Below, in pieces: positions 45,216 to 54,096 of a DNA stretch of 64,000 nt. The first letter of the stretch is position 1, and each line of letters begins with the position of its first letter. The stretch covers positions 1-64,000 of the forward strand of contig CAYYYS010000004.1 of the NCBI GenBank assembly GCA_964476155.1, in the 5' to 3' direction. The notes under the pieces are model-generated. The model saw only the letters and a list, made by a program, of their open reading frames with translations, did no database searches and had not been told where the DNA came from. The position numbers were made by a program, and so were the translations under genes. The stretch comes from JAHIYU01 sp964476155 (lineage in GTDB: Bacteria; Krumholzibacteriota; Krumholzibacteriia; LZORAL124-64-63).

Positions 45216-45950
45216 TTGCCCCAGCCCGGACCGTCGTTCGCCGACATCAAGGCCGTCGTCTCCCCCGACACGCGGATCTCCGTGCTGACGGGCGCCGGTA
45301 TTTCCGCGGCCAGCGGCGTACCGACTTTTCGCTGCGGCGCCGACAGCCTCTGGGAAAATGAACGCCCCGAGGACCTGGCCACGGCACAGGCCTTTTTCCA
45401 CGACACCGACAAGGTCTGGCGCTGGTACGACTGGCGACGCGGCGTGGTGGCCGGCTGCGAACCCAACGCGGCCCATCTGGCCCTGGCCGACCTGGCCGAA
45501 GTCGTCGCCGACCTGACCATCATCACCCAGAACGTGGACGGCCTGCACCAGCGCGCCGGCAGTACCGACGTGCTCGAATTCCACGGCTCCCTGTGGACGC
45601 TCCGCTGCACCGCCTGCGGGCTCGAGCAACACAACGAAGACGTGCCCCTGGCATTGATGCCGGCCTGTCCGGACTGCCAGGGCCTGATGCGTCCCGGCGT
45701 GGTGTGGTTCGGCGAGTCGATAGACACCGACGTAATGCGCGCCTCGAGTCAGGCCGCCCGGACCTGCGACCTCTTCCTGGTGATCGGCACCTCCGGGCTC
45801 GTCCATCCCGCCGCGGGCATGGCCATGCTGGCCAAGCAGTCCGGCGCCACCGTGGTCGAGTTCAACCTGGAGGCGGGCGGCGTGAGCGAGTGGGTCGACC
45901 TCTTCGTCGAAGGCAGCGCCGACGTCACAGTCCCGGATCTGCTGCCATGA
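45216..45950 (+). CDS. Sir2-family NAD-dependent protein deacylase (CobB/SIRT5-like)
   Basis: 244 aa, cytosolic. It removes acyl groups from lysine using NAD+, giving nicotinamide and O-acyl-ADP-ribose. Motifs are TGAGISAASGVPTFR, TQNVDGLHQRAG, the catalytic His in EFHGSLW, zinc cysteines in RCTACG and ACPDCQG, VVWFGE and VIGTSG. WYDWRRG places Tyr and Arg as in the SIRT5/CobB Y-x-x-R motif that accommodates succinyl and malonyl lysines. The start is TTG 45216; longer starts are Pro/Arg-rich. The stop overlaps the next ATG. The deacylase call is firm; acyl preference is inferred. Confidence 0.93.
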   Translation: MPQPGPSFADIKAVVSPDTRISVLTGAGISAASGVPTFRCGADSLWENERPEDLATAQAFFHDTDKVWRWYDWRRGVVAGCEPNAAHLALADLAEVVADLTIITQNVDGLHQRAGSTDVLEFHGSLWTLRCTACGLEQHNEDVPLALMPACPDCQGLMRPGVVWFGESIDTDVMRASSQAARTCDLFLVIGTSGLVHPAAGMAMLAKQSGATVVEFNLEAGGVSEWVDLFVEGSADVTVPDLLP

Positions 45951-47221
45951 CCGATACCGCCAAACGCCCCACGCTGCTGCTCGTCAACAAGTTCTACCAC
46001 GATGTGGGACCGGCCGGCGGCGTGGGCCGCTACCTGCTGCAGGAAGAGGAGGATCTGACGGCCAGGGGCTGGCGGGTCGTACCCTTCGCCATGCGCGACG
46101 AGCACGCGCGTCCTTCGCCCTGGGACGATTACTTCGTCAAGGCCCACGACTACCGCACGCCGCGGCTGGGACCGGGATCGCTCGGCGCGGCCGCGTCCCT
46201 GATCTGGAATCGCGAAGCGGCGCGCAACCTCGACCGGTTGCTGCACGAGGTCCGGCCCGACGTGGCCCATCTGCACAACATCTACCACCACCTGAGCCCG
46301 TCGCTGCTGCCGGTGCTGCGGCGTCACGGCATCCCCGTGGTGATGACGCTGCACGATCTGCGCCTGCTCTGTCCCGCCATCCACATGATGCGTGACGGCA
46401 AGGTCTGCGAGCGGTGTCGCGGCGGACGATTCTGGGAAGCCGTGAGCGGACGCTGCGTGAAGGGATCGACCGCCGCGTCGATTCTGGCCGCCGTGGAAAC
46501 CGGCCACCAGCGTTCGCGGCGTCTGTACGAGACGATCGTGAGCCGCTTCCTCTGCCCGAGCGGTTTCTACGAACGCAAGTACGCCGAGTGGGGTTATCCC
46601 GCGGACCGACTGTCCCACCTGCCCAACTTCGTGGACCTGGATCGCTGGCGACCGGCCGACCGCGATCCCGACGACGCCTACCTCTACTTCGGGCGTATCT
46701 CCCGCGAGAAGGGACTGCTCACCCTGCTGCGCGCTCACGGACGCTGGGAACGGGCTTGCCGCGAGGCTGGCGAAGCGCCGCCACCCCGCCTGCGCCTGGC
46801 CGGGTCGGGTCCCCTCGAGGACGACCTACGCGCACTGGCCGCCGAACTCGCCCTGGAGCGCATCGACTTCCTGGGACCCCTGAACCCCGACGACCTCGCC
46901 CTGGAGATCCACGGCGCGCGCTTTACCGTTCTGCCTTCGGAGTGGTACGAGAACGGGCCGCTGTCGCTGCTGGAATCCCTGGCGGCCGGCGTGCCCGTAG
47001 TGGGCGCCGACATCGCCGGCATCCCCGAATGTCTCACCGACGGCGAGGACGGCGTGCTCTTCTCGCCGGGAGACGTTGCGGATCTGGAGCGGGCCCTGCG
47101 CCGGGCCGATACCCTGCCGCCGGCCGCCCGCGCCGCGGCCCGCGCCCGCGCGGAGCGGGATCACGACCGCGGACGCCACATGGAAAAACTCGCGGGAATT
47201 CTGGACGCGACCCGGGTGTAG
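45947..47221 (+). CDS. GT4-family glycosyltransferase
   Basis: 424 aa, GT-B fold. The N-domain opens LLLVNKFYHDVGPAGGVGRY, then HLHNIYHHLSPS and VVMTLHDLRLLCPA. A Cys-containing insert (GKVCERCRGGRFWEAVSGRC, about 150-172) is typical of a GT4 subgroup. The C-domain has YFGRISREKGL, LAGSGPLEDDLRALA and VLPSEWYENGPLSLLESLAAGVPVVGAD. ATG 45947 overlaps the sir2 stop (ATGA), so the two are co-translated, an unusual pairing. It probably builds a surface glycan; sugar unknown. Confidence 0.9.
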   Translation: MTDTAKRPTLLLVNKFYHDVGPAGGVGRYLLQEEEDLTARGWRVVPFAMRDEHARPSPWDDYFVKAHDYRTPRLGPGSLGAAASLIWNREAARNLDRLLHEVRPDVAHLHNIYHHLSPSLLPVLRRHGIPVVMTLHDLRLLCPAIHMMRDGKVCERCRGGRFWEAVSGRCVKGSTAASILAAVETGHQRSRRLYETIVSRFLCPSGFYERKYAEWGYPADRLSHLPNFVDLDRWRPADRDPDDAYLYFGRISREKGLLTLLRAHGRWERACREAGEAPPPRLRLAGSGPLEDDLRALAAELALERIDFLGPLNPDDLALEIHGARFTVLPSEWYENGPLSLLESLAAGVPVVGADIAGIPECLTDGEDGVLFSPGDVADLERALRRADTLPPAARAAARARAERDHDRGRHMEKLAGILDATRV

Positions 47222-47299
47222 CAGTTACCCTGTGTCCATCGTCAAGGACGACGATCCCGCTTCCGGGCGGGCGCCACCAACAGGAGCAACCAGCCCCTC

Positions 47300-49081
47300 A
47301 TGCGCCACAAGTTCATCATTGTCCTGGGACTGCTCGCCTTTCTGGGCCTATACACTCTCGCCGTCGCCCAAGAGTGGCGCACGCATGTGGTGTCCAGGGG
47401 CGAGAACCTGACCGAGATAGCCAAGCGCTACGGCGTCACCGTCCCCGAACTCATGAACTGGAACGAACTGGACGACGACCAACTGCTGGTCGGCCAGAAG
47501 CTGCTGCTCCCCGCCGAGGAGCGGGAGTGGTACACGATCCGCCGGGGCGACAACCTGTCGAAGATCGCCGAGCGCTTCAACCTGACCGTGACCGACCTGA
47601 AGCGGCTGAACGACCTGCGCGGCAGCCGCATCCACCCCGGCCGGAAGCTGAGGCTGCGGGCCGCCGACACGGACGCGGTGGTGTACGTGGTGCGCCGGGG
47701 CGACAGCCTGTCGCGCATCGCCGGCCGGCACGGCACATCGGTGTCCAATCTGAAACGGATCAACGACCTGAGTAACGACCGGATCTACGTGGGCCAGAAG
47801 CTGCGCCTGCGCGCGGTGGCGCGATCGGTACACGTGGTGGAGCGCGGAGACGCCTTATGGGAAATCGCGCAGGCCTATGGATTGACCGTCTCGCGGCTGA
47901 AGGATCTGAACGGGCTTACCTCCGACCGCATTTATCCCGGGCAGGCGCTCGAGCTGGACGGCGAGACGGCGCCGGCACCCGCCGTCTACACCGTGCGCCG
48001 CGGCGACAATCTCAACGAGATCGCGCGTCTGCACCAGATGAGCCTGCGCGAACTACGCGACCTGAACGGTATCCGGGGCTCGCTGATCCATCCGGGCCAG
48101 TCCCTGAAGGTGCGCCCGTTGCTGGGCGCCCACACCGCAGCGCCGACCACGCAAACCACCCAGGCTTTCAATTGGGAGGACCTGACCGTCGCCATCAGCG
48201 GCGTCCATCGTATCGACACCGGCAACGGCCCCTACTACTACGAAGGGCCGCGCGCCGAGCATCAGCACAGCAAGACCTACAAGGAAGAGAGCAGCATCTC
48301 CCCGCTGGTCAGCTACCGGCACGCCCGCAAGCTGATCAACCGCTTCGACGAGGTCCTCGCCGCCATGCCGCCGCTGAGTCGTCGTCTGGACGGCTGGCAC
48401 TTCGTGCTCGACCCGGGCCACGGCGGGATCGATCCGGGCGCCATCGTGGCCGGCAAGGATGCCAAGGGGGATCGCTTCTTCATAGTGGAAGACGAGGTCG
48501 TCTACGACCTGAGCCTGCGCATCTACGCCCTGCTGAAGCTGCACGGCGCCGAGGTCACGCTGACGCTGATCAGCCCCAACCATCTGCTGCGCGGCAGCAC
48601 GCCGGTGTCGAGTACTTTCGTACACGACCGCAACGAGGTCTTCAACAGCCTGTCGTGGAATCGGCGCGACAAGCCGTCCACGTGGCCCAAGGGCGGACAG
48701 AAGTATCTCACCGCGCGCGTCGACATCGCCAAGACGGCCTTCAAGAACGTGCCCAAGAATCGGCAGGTCTTCCTGAGCTTCCACGCCGACAACGACGCGC
48801 CGTCGGGTAACGTCGTCACCCTCTTCTACTACCAGAGCTCGCGGCGCACGGACAAGGTCTCGCGCGACTTCGCCCGCAAGTTGCTGCCCGACATGGGCGC
48901 CGGCGCGCGCGCCAAGGGGCGGGCCTTCGGCGTGCTCCGCAATAATCCCACTCCTTATAAACTGCTGGTGGAGATGCGTAACCTGGCCTTCGACGATCAC
49001 ATCTGGGCCGTGCGCTATGAGCAGCTGCGACAGCGTGATGCGCAGAAGGTGGTCAAGGCGTTGTTGGACGCGCTTTCGTAG
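47300..49081 (+). CDS. N-acetylmuramoyl-L-alanine amidase-like protein with five LysM repeats
   Basis: 593 aa. Signal peptide (FIIVLGLLAFLGLYTLAVA). Five LysM domains in tandem (about residues 30-265), each starting V-x-RGDxLxxIA and ending with a GQKL-type turn. A linker follows, then an Amidase_3-type domain (about 370-593) with HFVLDPGHGGIDPGA (zinc His), VEDEVVYDLSLRIYALL (Glu), and FLSFHADNDAPSG (zinc His). The family cuts the MurNAc-L-Ala bond. An insertion around RNEVFNSLSWNRRD to TWPKGGQKY is longer than in AmiC. AGGAG is 13 bases before ATG, rather far. Periplasmic, binding peptidoglycan through LysM. Probably a cell-wall remodelling or division hydrolase. Confidence 0.9.
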   Translation: MRHKFIIVLGLLAFLGLYTLAVAQEWRTHVVSRGENLTEIAKRYGVTVPELMNWNELDDDQLLVGQKLLLPAEEREWYTIRRGDNLSKIAERFNLTVTDLKRLNDLRGSRIHPGRKLRLRAADTDAVVYVVRRGDSLSRIAGRHGTSVSNLKRINDLSNDRIYVGQKLRLRAVARSVHVVERGDALWEIAQAYGLTVSRLKDLNGLTSDRIYPGQALELDGETAPAPAVYTVRRGDNLNEIARLHQMSLRELRDLNGIRGSLIHPGQSLKVRPLLGAHTAAPTTQTTQAFNWEDLTVAISGVHRIDTGNGPYYYEGPRAEHQHSKTYKEESSISPLVSYRHARKLINRFDEVLAAMPPLSRRLDGWHFVLDPGHGGIDPGAIVAGKDAKGDRFFIVEDEVVYDLSLRIYALLKLHGAEVTLTLISPNHLLRGSTPVSSTFVHDRNEVFNSLSWNRRDKPSTWPKGGQKYLTARVDIAKTAFKNVPKNRQVFLSFHADNDAPSGNVVTLFYYQSSRRTDKVSRDFARKLLPDMGAGARAKGRAFGVLRNNPTPYKLLVEMRNLAFDDHIWAVRYEQLRQRDAQKVVKALLDALS

Positions 49082-49091
49082 TTCGGCTTTC

Positions 49092-49645
49092 CTACCTGAT
49101 CAACACGACCCGACACATTGACGTGGCGCCGTTCAACTGCAACCTCGCCGGATAAACACCGCTCGGCAGGTCGCGGGGAGTCCTTCGCCGAACGGATTCC
49201 AGGTCAGGCCGTCGTCCAGAGTGGTGCGAATGTCCTGATCACCGCAGAGCAGCGTATAGGCAACCGTATCCAAGGGGGTGTCGGTATAGGCGGTTGCAAA
49301 CGATCTCGGAGCGATGAAACCGTGGTCCATCACGTTATCCCACAAGGCTCCGCCGTTGCTCGACTTGAGAACGACGCCGGGATCCTCGCCCCCCGGTATA
49401 CAAGCCCACAGCTCATGGTTTCCATATCGTCCGGTATGATCGATCCGAGTGAACAGACCGGGCTGATGCTCAAGGGACAAAACCGTTGCGCCATCGGAAA
49501 TCTGTGTCGTGGCGAGGGCTCCTCGGCCCTGATCATCGACACTGCCGGTGATCAGCTGGTCGGGATAGTCGGGTGACCAGCCCACGGCCGACACCGGCCA
49601 TCCGGCGACTCCCTCACGATCCAGGTCGAGCCATGTGGCCTGGCT
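49092..49645 (-). pseudogene. decayed Asp-box (BNR/sortilin-like) protein gene with sorting-module remnant in another frame
   Basis: An open stretch 49645-49133, closed upstream by TGA at 49648-49646, encodes propeller-like sequence (TWLDLDREG, VGWSPDYPDQLITGS) with Asp boxes (KSSNGGALWDNV, TTLDDGLTWNPFGEGLP). Immediately after, the terminal part of a sorting module (DLPSGVYPARLQLNG ... VVLIR, stop at 49092) is readable in a different frame. The PNPFNP half of that module is missing. So a large internal deletion or frameshift and loss of the 5' end have occurred. It lies between the amidase and the TPP-II-like gene. The residual 153-aa frame from GTG 49594 is probably not a functional protein. 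Confidence 0.7.
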
Positions 49646-49676
49646 TCACCCCCGGCGTTTCCTTAATCGACAGGAT

Positions 49677-52600
49677 CTAATCCGCCAGCCTGATCGGCAC
49701 CTCCAGCACCACCGCGCCCCCGTCGTCGCCGGGTCGGCGGTCATCGAGATTGCGATCGCGGAAGGTCAGCGAACCCGTGGCGGTTAAATCCTCGGGCGGC
49801 GCGGGCCAATCGCCTGCAAACGATACGTCCAACTCGGTCGGCACGCCGCAGAACAGATGCATGGGTCCGTCACCCGAACGCGAGACCTCGCCCGAAACCG
49901 GCGCGGCCAGGCGATAAGTCTCGACCAGATCGAAGCCCCAGCTCTCGGCATCGACACCCAGGGCGAATCCGCCCGTGACCTTCAGCGTGTACTTGGCCGT
50001 GGTCGCCGATGCGGGTTTCGACACGCTCACGTCGCAGACCATGCCGTCGAAGCCTGTGCCGCGCACGGCGTGGCCGTCGGCGTCGAGGATGTTGACGGCG
50101 CAATCGGTGAAGAGATTGGCCGTGGCCTCGTCCATCTCGAGATGGAACGAGACGCGGGGTGTGGTGGCGTCGAGGGTAAACGAGTGGGACCACTCGTCGG
50201 ACTCTTCGACCTCGATCTCGCGCTCGCGGCCGAAGCCGTCGATCACCGCCGACACCGTGCCCTTGAAAACGCCGGGGAAGGCGCGAGTGACCGTCAGCGA
50301 ACCGTCGGCCGATTTGCCGGTGCCGCCGCGCGACAATTCGGTGATCTCGGTGGGCTGTGTCGTGTAGGCGTCGAAGGACACGGTCAGGCGATAGTCCGTA
50401 TCGACCAGATTGCCGATGGCCGCCACGATGTTCATCTCCCACAGACCGGGATAGAGCTCGTCAGCGGTGATCACCGTGTCGGTAATGGGATAAGTGGCGG
50501 GACGGGCATAGCCGGCCCAGTCGCCCTTCACCGCGCCCTCGGGGTTGCAGATCTCCAGGTAGCAGCCGGCGCCGTCACGGGCGCCGAGATCCTTGCTGAC
50601 TTCCAGCCGACAGCGCATGGCCGTCGCGCCGGCGGGCACCGCCACGAAATGGCGGCGGGTGGTCGAGGCCTGCAAGGCTTTGCCGTTGAAGACGCGCATG
50701 GCGCCTTCGGCCGGATCGGCCGCCTCGCCCACGACGATCGTGTTCCACAGGGAAAACTCGCGGCCGGCCACGCCGGAAAGGTCGCCGCCGTCGAGCGACG
50801 CGATGACCCGCGCGCTGTACACGCCGGGATCGGCGACGCGCTTGCCGTCATAGGTCACGTCCACGGTCATGGCCATGTCGCCGCGGATGTAGCGCTTGCT
50901 TGTCTGGACCTTCAGCCAGGACGCCTCGCTCTTGAACTTGAACGACCGGAAGAAGGTGTCGCACTCGTCGGGCGTCAGGTCGGGGTGGAAAACGGGACGC
51001 ACACGGAAGGTGATGCGCTCCGGATCGACCGGCACGCCGCCGGGCGTGCGCCAGTAGGCGGCGGGCGCCTGGCCGTCGCTCTGAAGCGGACAGTTGGTCT
51101 CGATCTCGTAGTCGAGGATGCTGTGGGCCGTTTCGCTGCGGGCCAGCGCGCGCAGGATTCGCCAACTGCCGTCGAGATTCACCAGGCCGCCACCCTGATC
51201 GAAGAGCGCGAGGCCGGGCACACGTACGGCGCCGCCGATCAGGGCGCGCTTGATCATGCCCCAATGGACGGTGAGGTCTTCCTGGAGCGCCGCGCTGAGC
51301 AGACAGGCCACCGCGCCGGCGGTCTGGGGCGACGCCATCGACGTGCCGTTGTAGCGGGCGCTGCCGTCCACGAAACCGGGCACGGTCGACAGGGCCGAGC
51401 CGGGCGCCACCACGTCGGGCTTGGGCGCCTCGCCGCCGCGGCTGGAAAAGGCAAAGAGCGTGTTGACGGGCAGGTCGGCCTGGTAAAGATCCTTGGCCGT
51501 TGCGCTCGACAGGTAAGCGCCCGAGGCGATCACGCTGCGGCTGGTGGCCGGGATGCCGCTGGAGGACAGGCCCGGTCCCTCGTTGCCGTTGCTGGTGCAG
51601 ACGTAGAAGCCCGGGTTGTCGGCCAGCAATTCGTCCAGCCAGCCGCCGATGGCGTCGTCGTCCTCTTCGACCGAGTTGATGCCGAAGCTCATGTTCACGA
51701 CCACCGGCAGTCCGTAGCGCTCGCCGAAGTCCACGGCGTGTTCGAAGGCCTTCTTCATGGACTCGGTGCGCGTGGCGCCGCCGCTCAGCCGGTTGTCGCC
51801 GAGCTTGCAGGAGATAAGCCAGGCGCCGGGTGCGACACCGTCGAGGCCATCCTGGCCGCTCACGTCGTGGCCGACGGCGATACCGGCGCAGTGGGAACCG
51901 TGGGCGCCGGAGTCGTGGTGGAACTCGATCGTGGGAGCGTCGAAGCGGCCGAGCCAGTCATCTTCGTCGCGCACGGTGACGGTCCAGGCCATCATCGCGC
52001 GGCTGTCGGGCGCGTGGGGGCTCTGCAGGGCGAAGACGTCCCAGGCCACGTGATAGTCGCGCAGGAGAGCTTCGTCGTCGACGCGACCGTCGCCGTCGGT
52101 ATCGACGGCCACCAGCCAGACCAGGCGGCTGCTCCGCTCGCGCGCCACCGTGGCGGCGGCGGTCTCGTTCAGACCCGACAGCAGTTCCAACCCCGCGCCA
52201 ACACCCAGAGCGGACTCGACGGCATCACGCTCGGCGGCGTAGACCAGAAAACTGAAAGCGTCGCTGGTATCGCCATCGTCGTTCACGTCGGACACGCCGC
52301 CGTTGTTGATGAACTGATTTTCGGAAATCAACCCCATGTAGACGGGCCTCAGCGGATCGCTATCGACCGGCGGAACCGGCAGGTCCGCGGCGCCGGCGAG
52401 GATCGGCCCGTCGGGATGGGTGTAGACACCGTCGGCCAACTCAGCCTCGACAACCTCCCACTCGCCCTCGGGCGTGAAGTCTCTCGCGTCCAACACCTTA
52501 TGACCGCCGGCAGAGATCGTCTGCAGACCGGGCGCCAACTCGTCGACGCCTGTGTCGAGGATCGCCACCACCACGCCGCGACCATCCCATTCGGGGTGAT

Positions 52601-52754
52601 CGGCGTACCAGGCGGCGGTGCCGATGCTGCCGACGGGCAGGTAGGTCCAGAGATCGTCGGCGGCTGTTTCGGCCATTGCGACGGGAACGAGGAGCATGGT
52701 CAGCAGGGGCGCCACGAACGCGAGACGCCGGGAGACGGCCTTGATCTGAAGCAT
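49677..52754 (-). CDS. secreted tripeptidyl-peptidase-II-like subtilisin (S8)
   Basis: 1025 aa. GGAGG lies 6 bases before ATG 52754, then a signal peptide (RLAFVAPLLTMLLVPVAMA). The triad is D67 (VAILDTGVDELAPGLQ), H285 (GAHGSHCAGIAVGH) and S472 (YNGTSMASPQTAGAV). The roughly 218-residue gap between D and H, the string ISCKLGDNRLSGG and the CTSNGNEGPGLSSSG region match tripeptidyl peptidase II, a giant cytosolic exopeptidase of eukaryotes. The C-terminal about 500 residues are beta-rich like TPP-II's, but the protein is shorter than the about 1250-aa eukaryotic enzyme and is exported. There is no PNPFNP module. It probably releases peptides outside the cytoplasm. Confidence 0.88.
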   Translation of the reverse strand: MLQIKAVSRRLAFVAPLLTMLLVPVAMAETAADDLWTYLPVGSIGTAAWYADHPEWDGRGVVVAILDTGVDELAPGLQTISAGGHKVLDARDFTPEGEWEVVEAELADGVYTHPDGPILAGAADLPVPPVDSDPLRPVYMGLISENQFINNGGVSDVNDDGDTSDAFSFLVYAAERDAVESALGVGAGLELLSGLNETAAATVARERSSRLVWLVAVDTDGDGRVDDEALLRDYHVAWDVFALQSPHAPDSRAMMAWTVTVRDEDDWLGRFDAPTIEFHHDSGAHGSHCAGIAVGHDVSGQDGLDGVAPGAWLISCKLGDNRLSGGATRTESMKKAFEHAVDFGERYGLPVVVNMSFGINSVEEDDDAIGGWLDELLADNPGFYVCTSNGNEGPGLSSSGIPATSRSVIASGAYLSSATAKDLYQADLPVNTLFAFSSRGGEAPKPDVVAPGSALSTVPGFVDGSARYNGTSMASPQTAGAVACLLSAALQEDLTVHWGMIKRALIGGAVRVPGLALFDQGGGLVNLDGSWRILRALARSETAHSILDYEIETNCPLQSDGQAPAAYWRTPGGVPVDPERITFRVRPVFHPDLTPDECDTFFRSFKFKSEASWLKVQTSKRYIRGDMAMTVDVTYDGKRVADPGVYSARVIASLDGGDLSGVAGREFSLWNTIVVGEAADPAEGAMRVFNGKALQASTTRRHFVAVPAGATAMRCRLEVSKDLGARDGAGCYLEICNPEGAVKGDWAGYARPATYPITDTVITADELYPGLWEMNIVAAIGNLVDTDYRLTVSFDAYTTQPTEITELSRGGTGKSADGSLTVTRAFPGVFKGTVSAVIDGFGREREIEVEESDEWSHSFTLDATTPRVSFHLEMDEATANLFTDCAVNILDADGHAVRGTGFDGMVCDVSVSKPASATTAKYTLKVTGGFALGVDAESWGFDLVETYRLAAPVSGEVSRSGDGPMHLFCGVPTELDVSFAGDWPAPPEDLTATGSLTFRDRNLDDRRPGDDGGAVVLEVPIRLAD

Positions 52755-52781
52755 CTGAAACCTCCAGCAACACGGGGGTCT

Positions 52782-52810
52782 TTTACAACTCGTGACGGGA
52801 GACCTATTAT
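52782..52810 (+). promoter_or_regulatory. promoter for the trans-sulfuration enzyme gene
   Basis: TTTACA (52782-52787) and TATTAT (52805-52810) with 17-base spacing, 86 bases before ATG 52896. It lies in the divergent gap with the TPP-II-like gene. Confidence 0.6.
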
Positions 52811-52895
52811 ATGAGCGGTCGGGGTCACGGACAAGCCGCAACCCTCGACGGCGTTGAGCGTACTCGCTGCTGTAAACCGAAAAGGGAGATCACAG

Positions 52896-54080
52896 ATGGA
52901 TACCAAGAACATGCGCATCGACACCAAAGTGGTTCACGCCGGGCAATACCCCGATCCAGCCACCGGCGCCGTGTCCGTTCCCATCTACCAGTCCTCGACC
53001 TTCCGTTTCCGGGAGGCGGCCGAAGGCGCCGCCCGTTTTGCCGGCACCGACGACGGCTACATCTACACACGTCTGGGCAACCCCACGACCGCACACCTCG
53101 AGGAATGCATCGCCACCCTCGAAGGCGGCTGCGGCGGCCTGGGCGCGGCCACGGGCATGGCGGCCGTCAACACCGTCTACTACACGATGCTCAGCCAGGG
53201 CGACCACGTGGTCTGCACCGAAGCCATGTACGGACCCTCGCGCACGGTTCTGGAAACCGAGTACACCCGCTTCGGGATCTCGTCCACCTTCGTCGACTCC
53301 TCGGACATCGAGGCCGTCCGCGCAGCCATGCGTCCGGAAACCAAGCTGGTCTATATCGAAACGCCGGCCAATCCCACCCTCAAGATGACCGACGTGGCGG
53401 CCTGCGCCGAGATCGCCCACGCTCAGGGCGCGCTGCTGGCGGTCGACAACACGTTCTCGTCGCCGGTCCTGCAGCGGCCTTTCGAAATGGGCGCCGACAT
53501 CATCGTCCACAGCATGACCAAGTTCATCAACGGGCACACCGACGTGGTGGCCGGCATGGTCGTGGCCAAGGAGCCGGACGTCTTCGCCCGTCTGCGCAAG
53601 GTACACCGCAACCTCGGCGGCACCATGGACCCCCATCAGGCATGGCTGGTCTTGCGCGGCGTGCGTACCTTGGCTCTGCGCATGGAAAAGGCCCAGGCCA
53701 ACTCCATGGAGCTGGCGCGGTACCTGGAAAGCCATGCCAAGGTGGCCTGGGTTCGTTACCCCGGCCTGGAGAGCCACCCCCAGTACGAGTTGGGCAAGAA
53801 GCAGATGGACGGCCCCGGCGCCGTGATCTCCTTCGGCGTCAAGGGTGGCCTCGAAGCGGGACGCACGGTCATCGACAACGTGCAAATCCCCAACCTTGCC
53901 GTGAGCCTGGGCGGCATCGAGTCGCTCATCGAGCATCCGGCATCGATGACCCATGCGGGCATCCCGAAGGCCGAGCGCGAAGCGGCCGGTATCACCGACG
54001 ACCTGGTGCGTCTCGCCGTCGGCTGCGAGGACTGGCGGGATCTGAAGGACGATCTCGACCGTGTCCTCGACATGATCTGA
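52896..54080 (+). CDS. PLP-dependent trans-sulfuration enzyme (cystathionine gamma-synthase / methionine gamma-lyase type)
   Basis: 394 aa, cytosolic homotetramer family. Acts on methionine/homocysteine/cystathionine-type substrates through pyridoxal phosphate. Motifs: SVPIYQSSTFRF, YTRLGNPT, GLGAATGMAAV, YIETPANPT, the PLP lysine K209 in HSMTKFINGHTDVVAG, and SLGGIESLIEHPASMTH. GGGAG lies 7 bases before ATG 52896. Distinguishing gamma-synthase from gamma-lyase needs active-site residues that cannot be decided here. The next gene starts 16 bases on and is likely co-transcribed. Confidence 0.92.
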   Translation: MDTKNMRIDTKVVHAGQYPDPATGAVSVPIYQSSTFRFREAAEGAARFAGTDDGYIYTRLGNPTTAHLEECIATLEGGCGGLGAATGMAAVNTVYYTMLSQGDHVVCTEAMYGPSRTVLETEYTRFGISSTFVDSSDIEAVRAAMRPETKLVYIETPANPTLKMTDVAACAEIAHAQGALLAVDNTFSSPVLQRPFEMGADIIVHSMTKFINGHTDVVAGMVVAKEPDVFARLRKVHRNLGGTMDPHQAWLVLRGVRTLALRMEKAQANSMELARYLESHAKVAWVRYPGLESHPQYELGKKQMDGPGAVISFGVKGGLEAGRTVIDNVQIPNLAVSLGGIESLIEHPASMTHAGIPKAEREAAGITDDLVRLAVGCEDWRDLKDDLDRVLDMI

Positions 54081-54096
54081 GCCCGAAAGAAAGCGT

